Shown: positions 27,580 through 35,246 of the stretch, one piece after another
Layout of the letters: each line of letters opens with the position of its first letter
Numbering within the stretch: the first letter of the stretch is position 1
NCBI RefSeq assembly: GCF_040958695.1
Contig: NZ_CP162599.1
Coordinates: 530,001-594,000 of the forward strand
DNA: 64,000 bases
Direction of reading: 5' to 3'
From: Ornithinibacillus sp. 4-3
GTDB lineage: Bacteria > Bacillota > Bacilli > Bacillales > Amphibacillaceae
Notes under the pieces: model-generated
Told to the model about the DNA's origin: nothing
The model's database searches: none
The model's input: the letters and a program-made list of their open reading frames with translations, nothing else
Program-made: the position numbers and the translations under genes

Positions 27580-27671
27580 TTCTGTATGTCTAGTGGCGGA
27601 CTTTGTAGCGAATAAGCTTTCTTTTTTGAGGACTACTAGAAGATAAATTGCAATGAAATAGGTGGTTTATA

Positions 27672-27983
27672 ATGAATAATGAGATGAATGAAAAGGTAAT
27701 TCAGAGCTATTTACATGATGAAAAAATGATGATTTTAGTGTATGCACAATGGTGTATTAACAATGAGCTTGATCCACGGGCATTGTACCAGCAGGCATAT
27801 CCAAACCAAATCAATAATCAAGAATTAGAAATAGTTTTAGCTGAGTTAACCGTTTCTAAAGAAGAATCAGAGCCGATTGAAAATCAGGTCGTCATTCAAG
27901 TACTGCAACTTTTCGGTAATGATGATTTAGCTTTTGTTGTTCAAAATGAAATCAATAAAAAGAAGTCAGAACGAAAAGCGTAG
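27672..27983 (+). CDS. Small hypothetical protein, 103 residues
   Basis: Not recognised with confidence. The protein is soluble, acidic in the middle and ends in a lysine/arginine-rich tail (NEINKKKSERKA). It has MILVYAQWCINNELDPRALYQQAYPNQ near the N-terminus, which looks like a short helical domain. No signal peptide or membrane segment. TAGGTGG-type site before ATG 27672. The last codons fall inside a short copy of a dispersed repeat (GAAAAGCG joined to GAGCTAGACA), so the native C-terminus may have been replaced by repeat sequence. Function unknown. Confidence 0.7.
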   Translation: MNNEMNEKVIQSYLHDEKMMILVYAQWCINNELDPRALYQQAYPNQINNQELEIVLAELTVSKEESEPIENQVVIQVLQLFGNDDLAFVVQNEINKKKSERKA

Positions 27984-28047
27984 AGCTAGACAGCGCTAAC
28001 TCTAAATAAGAACAAATTTGGCAAAACATTCATGCTTTCTTATTTCA
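27974..28047. repeat. Short copy of a Bacillaceae-type intergenic repeat with GAGCTAGACA tail
   Basis: GAAAAGCG is directly followed by TAGAGCTAGACA and a tail (GCTA..TCT.AATAAGAA..AATTTG) that aligns with 43752-43813. In the long copy the same two ends are separated by about 240 GC-rich bases, so this looks like an internally deleted form. It overlaps the stop codon of the 27672 gene. Confidence 0.6.
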
Positions 28048-28052
28048 TAACA

Positions 28053-28082
28053 AAAGGGGCTATTTAATAAGCCCCCTTTTAT
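28053..28082. terminator. Terminator between convergent 27672 gene and dehydrogenase
   Basis: AAGGGGCT pairs with AGCCCCCTT (one bulged C), flanked by A-rich and T-rich runs; usable on both strands. Confidence 0.8.
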
Positions 28083-28964
28083 CTATGCTTGCTCAAAATA
28101 TTTAATTAATGCTTGTGTTCCGCTATCTTGTTCACCCATCTCGGCGAGTTCACGATATAGGCTTAAGGATAAGGAGAGTCCAGGTGTTTTTAAGCCTAGC
28201 TCTTCAGCAGATTCTAGTGCAATCATCATGTCTTTAATAAAATGTTTGACAAAGAATCCTGGAGCATAGTCACCTTTAATCATACGTGGAGCAAGATTTG
28301 ATAAAGACCAGCTACCAGCGGCGCCTGTTGTTATACTTTCTAAAACGCTGCTTGGATCAAGTCCTGCTTTTTTCGAATACATAATTGCTTCACAAACGCC
28401 AATCATATTAGAAGCGATAGTAATTTGATTTGCTAGTTTTGTATGTTGTCCAGCTCCTGCAGCACCTTGAAGAACAATATTTTCTCCCATTATTTGAAAG
28501 ATAGGTAATACATCATCGAATGCAGCTTGGTCACCGCCCACCATAATTGCCAATGTTCCGTTCTGTGCCCCAACATCTCCACCTGAAACAGGAGCGTCTA
28601 ATGAATGCATTCCTTTCTCCTTTGCTTCCGCATAAATCTTTTCTGCTAAAGATGGTTTGGAGGTAGTCATATCAATTAGATAAGAATTTGTTTTCGCATG
28701 ATCTAAAATTCCACTTGGCCCAAAATAAATTTCCTCTACATCTTGCGGATAACCAACCATTGTAATTATCACATCAGAGGAGCTTGCAATTTCAGCAGGA
28801 GAATTCTTCCATAAGGTTGTTTCATTTAATAATGCTTCTGCCTTTGCTTTTGTACGTGTATAAAGATTTATATCATATCCCGCTTTTTGTAAGTTTTTAA
28901 CCATGCTTTTCCCCATTACGCCAATACCAATAAAACCGATTATTTTCTTTTGTTGTTCTGTCAT
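28083..28964 (-). CDS. 3-hydroxyisobutyrate dehydrogenase-family NAD(P) oxidoreductase
   Basis: 293 residues of the beta-hydroxyacid dehydrogenase family. The Rossmann motif GFIGIGVMGKSM is at the N-terminus, the substrate motif DAPVSGGDVGAQNGTL near 120, and the catalytic lysine sits in GAGQHTKLANQ near 170. These enzymes oxidise 3-hydroxyisobutyrate, tartronate semialdehyde, or reduce glyoxylate/succinate semialdehyde. ATG 28964 behind AAAGGAG is preferred to a longer frame opening at 29039 whose extra 25 residues look untranslated. Single gene. Could process semialdehydes of the island, but this is only suggested by nearness. Confidence 0.85.
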   Translation of the reverse strand: MTEQQKKIIGFIGIGVMGKSMVKNLQKAGYDINLYTRTKAKAEALLNETTLWKNSPAEIASSSDVIITMVGYPQDVEEIYFGPSGILDHAKTNSYLIDMTTSKPSLAEKIYAEAKEKGMHSLDAPVSGGDVGAQNGTLAIMVGGDQAAFDDVLPIFQIMGENIVLQGAAGAGQHTKLANQITIASNMIGVCEAIMYSKKAGLDPSSVLESITTGAAGSWSLSNLAPRMIKGDYAPGFFVKHFIKDMMIALESAEELGLKTPGLSLSLSLYRELAEMGEQDSGTQALIKYFEQA

Positions 28965-29088
28965 TTTGCATTTCTCCTTTAATCGTATTTTTAGATATAA
29001 TAATAAGTGTAATATAGATATTCGACAAAAGCTTATCATTTTCCTCTGTTATATACTTTTTTTGCAAATTTAAAAGGAGCGTTGATAA

Positions 29089-29538
29089 ATGAGTTGGAAT
29101 GCAAAGTTATTTCATGAATTGAGTTTAACAGAATTATATCAGTTATTAAAAATACGTGTAGATGTATTTGTAGTAGAACAGCAATGTGCTTATCCAGAGA
29201 TCGATGGATTGGATAAGCAATCGATTCATTTTTACTATGAGGAAAATGAAACAATTATTGCTTATGCACGTATTCTGCCAAAAGGTATTAAGTATGAGCA
29301 TGCTGCGGCGATTGGTCGTGTGTTGGTTCATGAATCATATCGTGGTAGAGGTTTGGCAAAAGATTTAATAAAAAAAGTAATGGATTATATGAAGCTTGAA
29401 TTAAAGGAATCAGTCATTCAAATAGAGGCTCAAGAGCATTTAGAAGACTTTTATACTTCCCATGGTTTTCAAAAAATTTCTGAACCTTATTTAGAAGATG
29501 GAATCCCACATATTGACATGATTTTCCATAGGAAATAA
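29089..29538 (+). CDS. GNAT acetyltransferase, ElaA-like
   Basis: 149 residues. The ElaA-type N-terminus (LFHELSLTELYQLLKIRVDVFVVEQQCAYPEIDG) is followed by the acetyl-CoA motif RVLVHESYRGRGLAKDLI and EAQEHLEDFYTSHGFQKISEPYLEDGIPHIDM. The protein acceptor or small molecule is unknown. AAAGGAGCG lies before ATG 29089. Divergent from the dehydrogenase gene. Confidence 0.88.
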   Translation: MSWNAKLFHELSLTELYQLLKIRVDVFVVEQQCAYPEIDGLDKQSIHFYYEENETIIAYARILPKGIKYEHAAAIGRVLVHESYRGRGLAKDLIKKVMDYMKLELKESVIQIEAQEHLEDFYTSHGFQKISEPYLEDGIPHIDMIFHRK

Positions 29539-29611
29539 GGAATGAGATAGGAAATAATACACAAAGTATGAGTGATATTATAACCATTCTTTAGAGAAAG
29601 AGGACGATCAT

Positions 29612-30148
29612 GTGATTACAAGGGAACAAATCAGGCAGTGTAAGGATAAATTATTAGAAAGACAAATGGAACTTATTACTTGGGTGGAACAACATCAAGA
29701 TATGCATAGAAACTCATTAACGGAAGAAATAGGAGAATTAGCTAGTTTTGATAACCACCCTGCTGATTTAGGAACAGAATTATATGAACGTGAAAAAAAC
29801 ATTGCTTTAGTGGCTCGTGCAGAGAAAGAGTTAACACAGATTAATGAAGCATTGCATGCAATTGAAGCAGGCACATATGGAATTTGCAAAACATGTGGCA
29901 TGCCAATCCCATTAGCTCGCTTACTGGCAGTACCTATGACAGATACATGTAAAGAGCATGCAATAGAATCAACATTTATTCAAGAAAGTTCTAATTCTAA
30001 TTATTTTCATCGAGAAGATGAAGCAGATGATTATTATGTTGCTTATAATCTGTATGATGATTTCCCTCCAGAGGAAGAGTCGATGATAACAAGAATTCAA
30101 AAACAATATGATGCAGAAACAGGTGAAATATATCATGAAAGAGAATAG
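29612..30148 (+). CDS. TraR/DksA-type zinc-finger protein, YteA family
   Basis: 178 residues. An N-terminal coiled coil (REQIRQCKDKLLERQMELITWVEQHQ) and the segment SLTEEIGELASFDNHPADLGTELYEREKN are characteristic of Bacillus YteA/YocK-like proteins. The C4-like finger CKTCGMPIPLARLLAVPMTDTCKEHA lies at about 95-120, where the last ligand is His. The tail is acidic. Proteins of this family are seen in sporulating Bacillaceae and may bind RNA polymerase. GTG 29612 follows AAAGAGG. Its terminator overlaps the stop codon. Confidence 0.85.
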   Translation: MITREQIRQCKDKLLERQMELITWVEQHQDMHRNSLTEEIGELASFDNHPADLGTELYEREKNIALVARAEKELTQINEALHAIEAGTYGICKTCGMPIPLARLLAVPMTDTCKEHAIESTFIQESSNSNYFHREDEADDYYVAYNLYDDFPPEEESMITRIQKQYDAETGEIYHERE

Positions 30149-30172
30149 CACCTTATAGGTGCTAACTCTTTT
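30146..30172 (+). terminator. Intrinsic terminator after the YteA-like gene
   Basis: TAGCACCT pairs with AGGTGCTA around TAT, then ACTCTTTT. The stem begins in the stop codon. Confidence 0.8.
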
Positions 30173-30196
30173 ACGATAATAAAAGCAGGTGATAAT

Positions 30197-31021
30197 ATGA
30201 GGATTGCGCTTGTTACGGGAGCGAATAGCGGATTTGGTATGTTAATGACAGTAGAATTAATTAAAGCTGGATATGCCGTTATTGCTACGATGCGTGATAT
30301 AGAAAAAGGAACACGATTACAGCAAGAAATTGCAAAGCTAGATCGATTAGCGAATTTACATATAAGGAAGCTTGAAGTAACGAATGAAGAAGATATCATG
30401 CTGGTCTATCAATATGTTCAGGAGCAATTTGCTAGATTAGATGTTTTAATTAATAATGCTGGTTATTCTCAAGGTGGGTTTCTCGCAGACATTTCTATGG
30501 AGAATTGGAAATTGCAACAGGAAACAAATGTTTTTGGTACTGTTCATATGACACAAGCATTTTTGCCATTATTAGAGAGAAGTCAGCGAGGGCAAATCAT
30601 TAATCTAAGCAGTGTTAGTGGCATAATGGGATTACCTGGTCTTTCTGCTTATTGTGCTTCCAAGTTTGCGATAGAAGGATTTTCAGAGGGTATTCGCTTG
30701 GAATTAAGGAGTAAAAATATTTATGTTTCCTTAATTGAACCTGCATCTTATCAAACGGATATTTGGAAAAAAGCATTTGAAAAACTTGATCCTATAAATC
30801 ATTCAGATATATTAAAGGACAATGTGTTTCAATATGTTGAAAACTCAGCTTCATCTGCAGGTGATCCAAAAGAAGTTGCTGCATTAGTCATACGTATTTG
30901 TGAAAGCAAATATCCTAAACTACGATATCCTATTGGCAAAGGGGCATTATTTTTATCTTTTGCTAAAAAACTAGTTCCTTGGAGAATCATAGAATGGATG
31001 GTTTTAAAGAAATTAAGATAA
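30197..31021 (+). CDS. Short-chain dehydrogenase/reductase
   Basis: 274 residues, classical SDR. TGANSGFG cofactor loop at 8-15, NNAGYSQGG near 90, catalytic Ser in NLSSVSG near 138 and YCASK (Tyr/Lys) near 155. The C-terminal part (residues 220-274) is extended and hydrophobic (GALFLSFAKKLVPWRIIEWMVLKKLR), a layout seen in retinol-dehydrogenase-like SDRs. Substrate unknown. A weak AGGTGATA precedes ATG 30197. The zinc-ribbon gene follows 17 bases on and is probably co-transcribed. Confidence 0.88.
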   Translation: MRIALVTGANSGFGMLMTVELIKAGYAVIATMRDIEKGTRLQQEIAKLDRLANLHIRKLEVTNEEDIMLVYQYVQEQFARLDVLINNAGYSQGGFLADISMENWKLQQETNVFGTVHMTQAFLPLLERSQRGQIINLSSVSGIMGLPGLSAYCASKFAIEGFSEGIRLELRSKNIYVSLIEPASYQTDIWKKAFEKLDPINHSDILKDNVFQYVENSASSAGDPKEVAALVIRICESKYPKLRYPIGKGALFLSFAKKLVPWRIIEWMVLKKLR

Positions 31022-31038
31022 AGAGAGGCTGTTGGATA

Positions 31039-31245
31039 ATGAATACTGGTAAAGGGTGTATAAAATGTGGAAGTTCTGATGCAGAGCAAAAAGAAGTGGC
31101 AATGACAGGAACGGGGTTGTCTAAAATGTTTGATGTACAGCATAACCAATTCATTGTAGTATCATGTAAAGATTGTGGTTACTCGGAATTTTATAACAAA
31201 AAAAGTTCAAAAGGGAGTAATATTTTGGACTTATTCTTTGGCTAA
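31039..31245 (+). CDS. Small zinc-ribbon nucleic-acid-binding-type protein (COG3478, YpzJ-like)
   Basis: 68 residues. Two CxxC knuckles, CIKC near residue 7 and CKDC near 44, with the intervening VAMTGTGLSKMFDVQHNQFIVVSC segment and C-terminal KGSNILDLFFG are typical of this small zinc-ribbon family. Function unknown. ATG 31039 follows AGAGAGG; the frame is open further upstream inside the SDR gene but has no start signal there. A strong terminator follows. Confidence 0.82.
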   Translation: MNTGKGCIKCGSSDAEQKEVAMTGTGLSKMFDVQHNQFIVVSCKDCGYSEFYNKKSSKGSNILDLFFG

Positions 31246-31250
31246 AATAG

Positions 31251-31290
31251 AACCCGCTCTTCCGGTATGTGGAAGAGCGGGTTTCGTGTA
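31251..31290. terminator. Intrinsic terminator after the zinc-ribbon gene
   Basis: AACCCGCTCTTCC pairs perfectly with GGAAGAGCGGGTT around GGTATGT, then TTCG; A-rich on the left. Confidence 0.88.
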
Positions 31291-31332
31291 GTAGCTGTTT
31301 TCCTTAAGAAAACGGATATTGTTATATGTGAA

Positions 31333-31404
31333 TTATTGATTTTCGTACGTTTCATCAACATCGAAGGGAAGGGGAGGATTCGTGAATGGTACGAAAATCA
31401 ATAA
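31333..31404. repeat. 16-bp perfect inverted repeat with 40-base spacer
   Basis: TTATTGATTTTCGTAC at 31333-31348 is repeated inverted as GTACGAAAATCAATAA at 31389-31404. The spacer is purine-rich with GAAGGGAAGGGGAGG. It lies between convergent genes after a separate terminator and is not followed by a T run. No second copy was found in the window. Confidence 0.6.
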
Positions 31405-31446
31405 GGATAACGCGTAAGCTTTATTTATTTTCTTTTTAAAACATTT

Positions 31447-32835
31447 CTAAACTTCATCAGTTACTAATGTTAAATCTACTGTTTGTTCTGCTCCATCACG
31501 ATAAAATTCTAATGTGACAGTATCTCCAACTTTAACCTCTGAGTATAAATATTTTCGTAAATCTAACATATTGTTTATTTCTTCACCATCAATTTTTGTT
31601 ATTACATCAAATTGCTGTAATCCTGCTTCAGCAGCTGGAGATCCCGCTTGTACATCTGCAATGACAATCCCATTTTCTACTTCTTCAGGCAATTCAATTT
31701 GACTTCGGTATTCTGGTGGTACTTGGGATAATGGTGCACTAGTAATACCAATAAATGGTCTAGATACTTTACCTTCTGTTTCTAATTGTTCTACAATCGG
31801 CAAAGCAGTATCAATTGGGATAGCAAATCCAATTCCTTCTACTTCTTGCTGAGCGATCTTCATGGAATTAATTCCAATGAGCTCTCCATCTTTTGTAACA
31901 AGTGCTCCTCCACTATTTCCTGGATTAATGGCAGCATCTGTTTGAATAACGTCTGCAATCCAGTCTGGCTGATTATCGCCTGTTGTGTCTACCTGAATGG
32001 ATCGGTCGAGACCACTAATGATTCCTTTCGTTACAGAACCAGATAAATCCATTCCTAATGGGTTACCAATTGCTAGAACAGTTTCCCCAATTTGTAGGTT
32101 ATCTGAACTACCTAATTTAGCAACATGTGTAATATTATTTCCATCAATTTCTAAAACTGCTAAATCTGTTAATGCATCTGTTCCAAGTACTTTAGCGGTC
32201 ACTCGTTCACCTTCATGTAGTTGAACCTGTACTTCTTCAGCATCTTGAACAACGTGATTATTTGTTATGATATATGCTTTATCATTTTCCTTTTTATAAA
32301 TAATACCTGAACCCGCTCCAGCTTCTTCGCTAGGTGACCAAATGTTTTGCTGTCTTAAATTAATAATTCCTACAACAGATTTGGCTATTTCATCAATTGT
32401 CTGTGAATCAAGCGCATCTGTATTCATCAAATCACTTACTGGAACCGAGTTATTTTGCTCTGATATTTCTCCAGCAACAGAATTCTGATTGGAATCTAAT
32501 TGAATCGTCCACGGTAATAAATTATTTACTAAAAGCACAATAATTAATGCAGTTGCTAAAACTCCTCCAAATATTCCGCTGAAGAATCCTGTAGCAAACG
32601 ATCCTTTCTTCTTATTTTGTTGCTTTGTATATGAGTTAGGTTCTTTTGCTTGTTCAAAGTAAGCCAATGGCTCATCTGTTTCTACTTGTTTATCTTCATT
32701 TTGAATTTTATCTAATAGGCTTGATGAGTCTTCTTCTGACTTTTCTAATGTTTTTGGCGAATCTTGTTCTAATTCCTCTAGCTTTTCTTGAGGATCTTGG
32801 TCAAATTTGTTTCTATCATTTCCGTTATGCTCCAA
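31447..32835 (-). CDS. HtrA/DegP-like membrane-anchored serine protease
   Basis: About 462 residues. A long acidic cytoplasmic N-terminus is followed by one membrane segment near 80-108 (GFFSGIFGGVLATALIIVLLV), then an extracytoplasmic trypsin-like domain with catalytic His194 (NNHVV), Asp224 (TDLAVLE) and Ser308 (GNSGGALV), and one C-terminal PDZ domain (VENGIVIADVQAGSPAAEAGLQ). It degrades or refolds misfolded exported proteins. TTG 32835 is taken as start, about 9 bases after GAAAGGG. Divergent from a two-component system, as B. subtilis htrB is from cssRS, so regulation by that system is plausible. Confidence 0.92.
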   Translation of the reverse strand: MEHNGNDRNKFDQDPQEKLEELEQDSPKTLEKSEEDSSSLLDKIQNEDKQVETDEPLAYFEQAKEPNSYTKQQNKKKGSFATGFFSGIFGGVLATALIIVLLVNNLLPWTIQLDSNQNSVAGEISEQNNSVPVSDLMNTDALDSQTIDEIAKSVVGIINLRQQNIWSPSEEAGAGSGIIYKKENDKAYIITNNHVVQDAEEVQVQLHEGERVTAKVLGTDALTDLAVLEIDGNNITHVAKLGSSDNLQIGETVLAIGNPLGMDLSGSVTKGIISGLDRSIQVDTTGDNQPDWIADVIQTDAAINPGNSGGALVTKDGELIGINSMKIAQQEVEGIGFAIPIDTALPIVEQLETEGKVSRPFIGITSAPLSQVPPEYRSQIELPEEVENGIVIADVQAGSPAAEAGLQQFDVITKIDGEEINNMLDLRKYLYSEVKVGDTVTLEFYRDGAEQTVDLTLVTDEV

Positions 32836-32992
32836 TATAATCAACCCTTTCTGTATTGGATATACTTATCATAAAACTAAAATTTGGGACTAATTTGGTG
32901 AATTTGTGTAAAAAGTGTGTAATTGTTTTTATTACTGTTCAGTTTAGTGTAGTTATGTAAAAATATACATAAGAGGAAAGGGTTCTAGAGGT

Positions 32993-33137
32993 TGTTCAAA
33001 AAGTCCAATAAAAATGACACATCGAATTTCTGCGTTAGCTTGCTTTTCCGTTGCTCATGTATTAAAACCATACATTCCGCTACTCTAAGCTACGCTGCCT
33101 TGAACTTCTTGGTCCTTTTGATTGATCTTTTTGAACA
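32993..33137. repeat. Dispersed intergenic repeat, copy 2 (long form, 145 bp)
   Basis: Begins TGTTCAAAAAGTCCAATAAA and ends GGTCCTTTTGATTGATCTTT then TTGAACA, giving terminal inverted repeats. The left end matches copy 1 through ATGACACATCGAA; the middle differs. It sits between htrA and the response regulator gene, only 25 bases before the latter's start, so it forms the 5' flank of that operon. Confidence 0.72.
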
Positions 33138-33161
33138 TGAACTTATAGGGGAGGTATCTAT

Positions 33162-33836
33162 ATGGACAGGCATATCGGTATTGTAGAAGATGATGTAAAT
33201 ATTCAAAATATCGTTTCTGCTTATTTAAAGAAAGAAGCTTTTTCTGTAACTGTTTTAGGTTCGGCGGAGGAAGCATGGGAATTATGGGAAACAAATCCTC
33301 CAGATATGTGGATATTAGATATTATGCTGCCAGGAATGGATGGATATGAATTTTGTAAGAAAATTAGAATGGAAAGCGATGTACCAATAATTATTATTTC
33401 TGCAAAAGATGAAGAAATAGATAAGATTCTTGGATTGGAATTAGGTGGCGATGATTATTTAACCAAACCCTTTAGTCCACGAGAGTTGATTGCAAGAGTT
33501 AAGCGTTTATTTAGACGTACAAATGTTCAAGTTACACAAGAACAAGAACCAGAAAAAATTAAAGTAGGTCCATTGTTAATCTATAAAACCGAACGAAGAA
33601 TATTTTGGGATGGTGTAGAACAAGAATTTACAACAAAGGAATTTGATTTGCTTTTATTGTTAGCAGAGAATCCAAACCGGGCATTTTCACGGGAAGAATT
33701 ACTTGAAAGAATTTGGGGTGATGACTATTTTGGAAGTGATCGTGCAGTAGATGATTTAGTTAAACGAATTCGTAAAAAAATAACTGATATTCCGCTTGAA
33801 ACGGTTTGGGGTTTTGGATATCGGTTCCGTGGGTGA
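33162..33836 (+). CDS. OmpR/PhoB-family response regulator
   Basis: 224 residues. Receiver domain with acidic pocket EDD near residue 10, phospho-acceptor Asp53 (MWILDIMLPGMDG) and Lys in DYLTKPFSPREL; then a winged-helix domain (FTTKEFDLLLLLAENPNRAFSREELLERIWG, RAVDDLVKRIRKKI). AGGGGAGG precedes ATG 33162. The kinase gene follows after 6 bases. Divergent from htrA, hence a CssR-like secretion-stress role is possible, but the paired kinase is not obviously CssS. Confidence 0.9.
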   Translation: MDRHIGIVEDDVNIQNIVSAYLKKEAFSVTVLGSAEEAWELWETNPPDMWILDIMLPGMDGYEFCKKIRMESDVPIIIISAKDEEIDKILGLELGGDDYLTKPFSPRELIARVKRLFRRTNVQVTQEQEPEKIKVGPLLIYKTERRIFWDGVEQEFTTKEFDLLLLLAENPNRAFSREELLERIWGDDYFGSDRAVDDLVKRIRKKITDIPLETVWGFGYRFRG

Positions 33837-33842
33837 TTTATA

Positions 33843-35165
33843 ATGAAACTTCAATACCAGCTTAATATTGCATTTACTTCACTGCTTATTTTGACATTAA
33901 CTGTGACGGGGTATTTAATTTATTCATTAATATTAGACTTACTTATTCAAGATGAGAAACGACAACTTGTACAAAAAGGTGAGCTATTAGTAAATATATT
34001 AAATCAAGATCGTAATGATGTTCAGCAATTCAGTGACTTTATTGAAGAACAAAATTTACAATTAATTTTATATAATGGGATTCAAGAACAAGTTCTTGTG
34101 TCTACAATGCCACCAGAAACAGTTATTGGTTTGCAACGGAGAAATAACTTTGCTGAAGAAACTGAGGAATTATGGGAGTATGGCAATGATCGATATGTAA
34201 CATCGAAAATTTTTATCTATCCAGAAAGTCGTGGATTAGAGCTTATTTTGCTGACTCCATTAACAGATTTGCAGTCTGTGTTAAAGAATTTTATTGGAAA
34301 TTTGCTTATTGTGTTCTTTATAGGTGCCGTTGCTGCGATTTTTCTTAGCTATATTTTAACCAAAAAATTAGTAACGCCATTATCTCTTTTGAAAGTACAA
34401 TTGAAGAAAATAGAGAAGCGGCAATTTGATGAAATAGAGAGAGTTGAGGCAGCGGGAGAAATGAAAGAAGTGGAGCAAAGTGTATTTGATATGGCTCGAG
34501 AATTAGAAAGGTATATGAAAAGTCAGCAAACCTTTTTCCAAAATGCAAGTCATGAATTAAAAACACCGCTAATGACGATACAGGGCTATGCAGAAGGTAT
34601 TCGTGATGGTGTTTTTGATAAGGATGACCAGGAAAAAGGATTAAATGTAATGGTCTCAGAAGTAAAACGCCTTAAAGCAATTATTAACGAGATGATCTTA
34701 CTTGCTAAATTAGATAGTGAATCTACTCATTATGAGATGAGTAATGTACGCTTAGATACGTTGATTTATCATGTGAGAGATAGAACATTACCGTTGATCA
34801 ATGATACAAATGTTGATTTACAATTAGAAGTGGAAGAGCCTTTAACGCTAAAAGCGGATGAGGAAAAAATCCTTCGTGCACTCTTAAATATAACTGTAAA
34901 TGGAATTCGTTATGCAAAATCAATTGTGAAAATTACTGCTAAGCAAACGAATCAAGGGATTACAGTAAGCATAGAAGATGATGGTGAAGGAATTCCAGAA
35001 GATCTCCTTCCACATTTATTCCATCGTTTTGTAAAAGGAAAGGATGGAGAGACAGGATTAGGGCTTGCTATTTCACGAGCAATTGTTGAGCAATCTGGTG
35101 GAATTATCCAGGTAAGTAATTCAGAATTAGGCGGCGCAAAATTTATCATGAATTTTTTCAAGTAA
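33843..35165 (+). CDS. Sensor histidine kinase paired with the 33162 regulator
   Basis: 440 residues. Membrane segments at about 8-32 and 150-172 bracket an extracytoplasmic sensor of about 115 residues. A HAMP-like linker leads to the H-box with His237 (NASHELKTPLMTIQGYAEGIRDG). The ATPase domain has N-box NITVNGIRYA, G1 DDGEGIPEDLL and G2 GETGLGLAI. Sensor sequence does not reveal the stimulus. The neighbouring htrA gene suggests envelope or secretion stress. Confidence 0.9.
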   Translation: MKLQYQLNIAFTSLLILTLTVTGYLIYSLILDLLIQDEKRQLVQKGELLVNILNQDRNDVQQFSDFIEEQNLQLILYNGIQEQVLVSTMPPETVIGLQRRNNFAEETEELWEYGNDRYVTSKIFIYPESRGLELILLTPLTDLQSVLKNFIGNLLIVFFIGAVAAIFLSYILTKKLVTPLSLLKVQLKKIEKRQFDEIERVEAAGEMKEVEQSVFDMARELERYMKSQQTFFQNASHELKTPLMTIQGYAEGIRDGVFDKDDQEKGLNVMVSEVKRLKAIINEMILLAKLDSESTHYEMSNVRLDTLIYHVRDRTLPLINDTNVDLQLEVEEPLTLKADEEKILRALLNITVNGIRYAKSIVKITAKQTNQGITVSIEDDGEGIPEDLLPHLFHRFVKGKDGETGLGLAISRAIVEQSGGIIQVSNSELGGAKFIMNFFK

Positions 35166-35246
35166 AATCAATACATACGCTCATTATTATGATATAATTT
35201 TCTAGTTTAAAAGGTACCGGACTAAAAAAGAGGAGCGTAAACTTTT

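Noticed and set aside
30829..31149. Long minus-strand frame opposite the SDR and zinc-ribbon genes
   Set aside because: Shadow of two well-supported plus-strand genes; no start signal.
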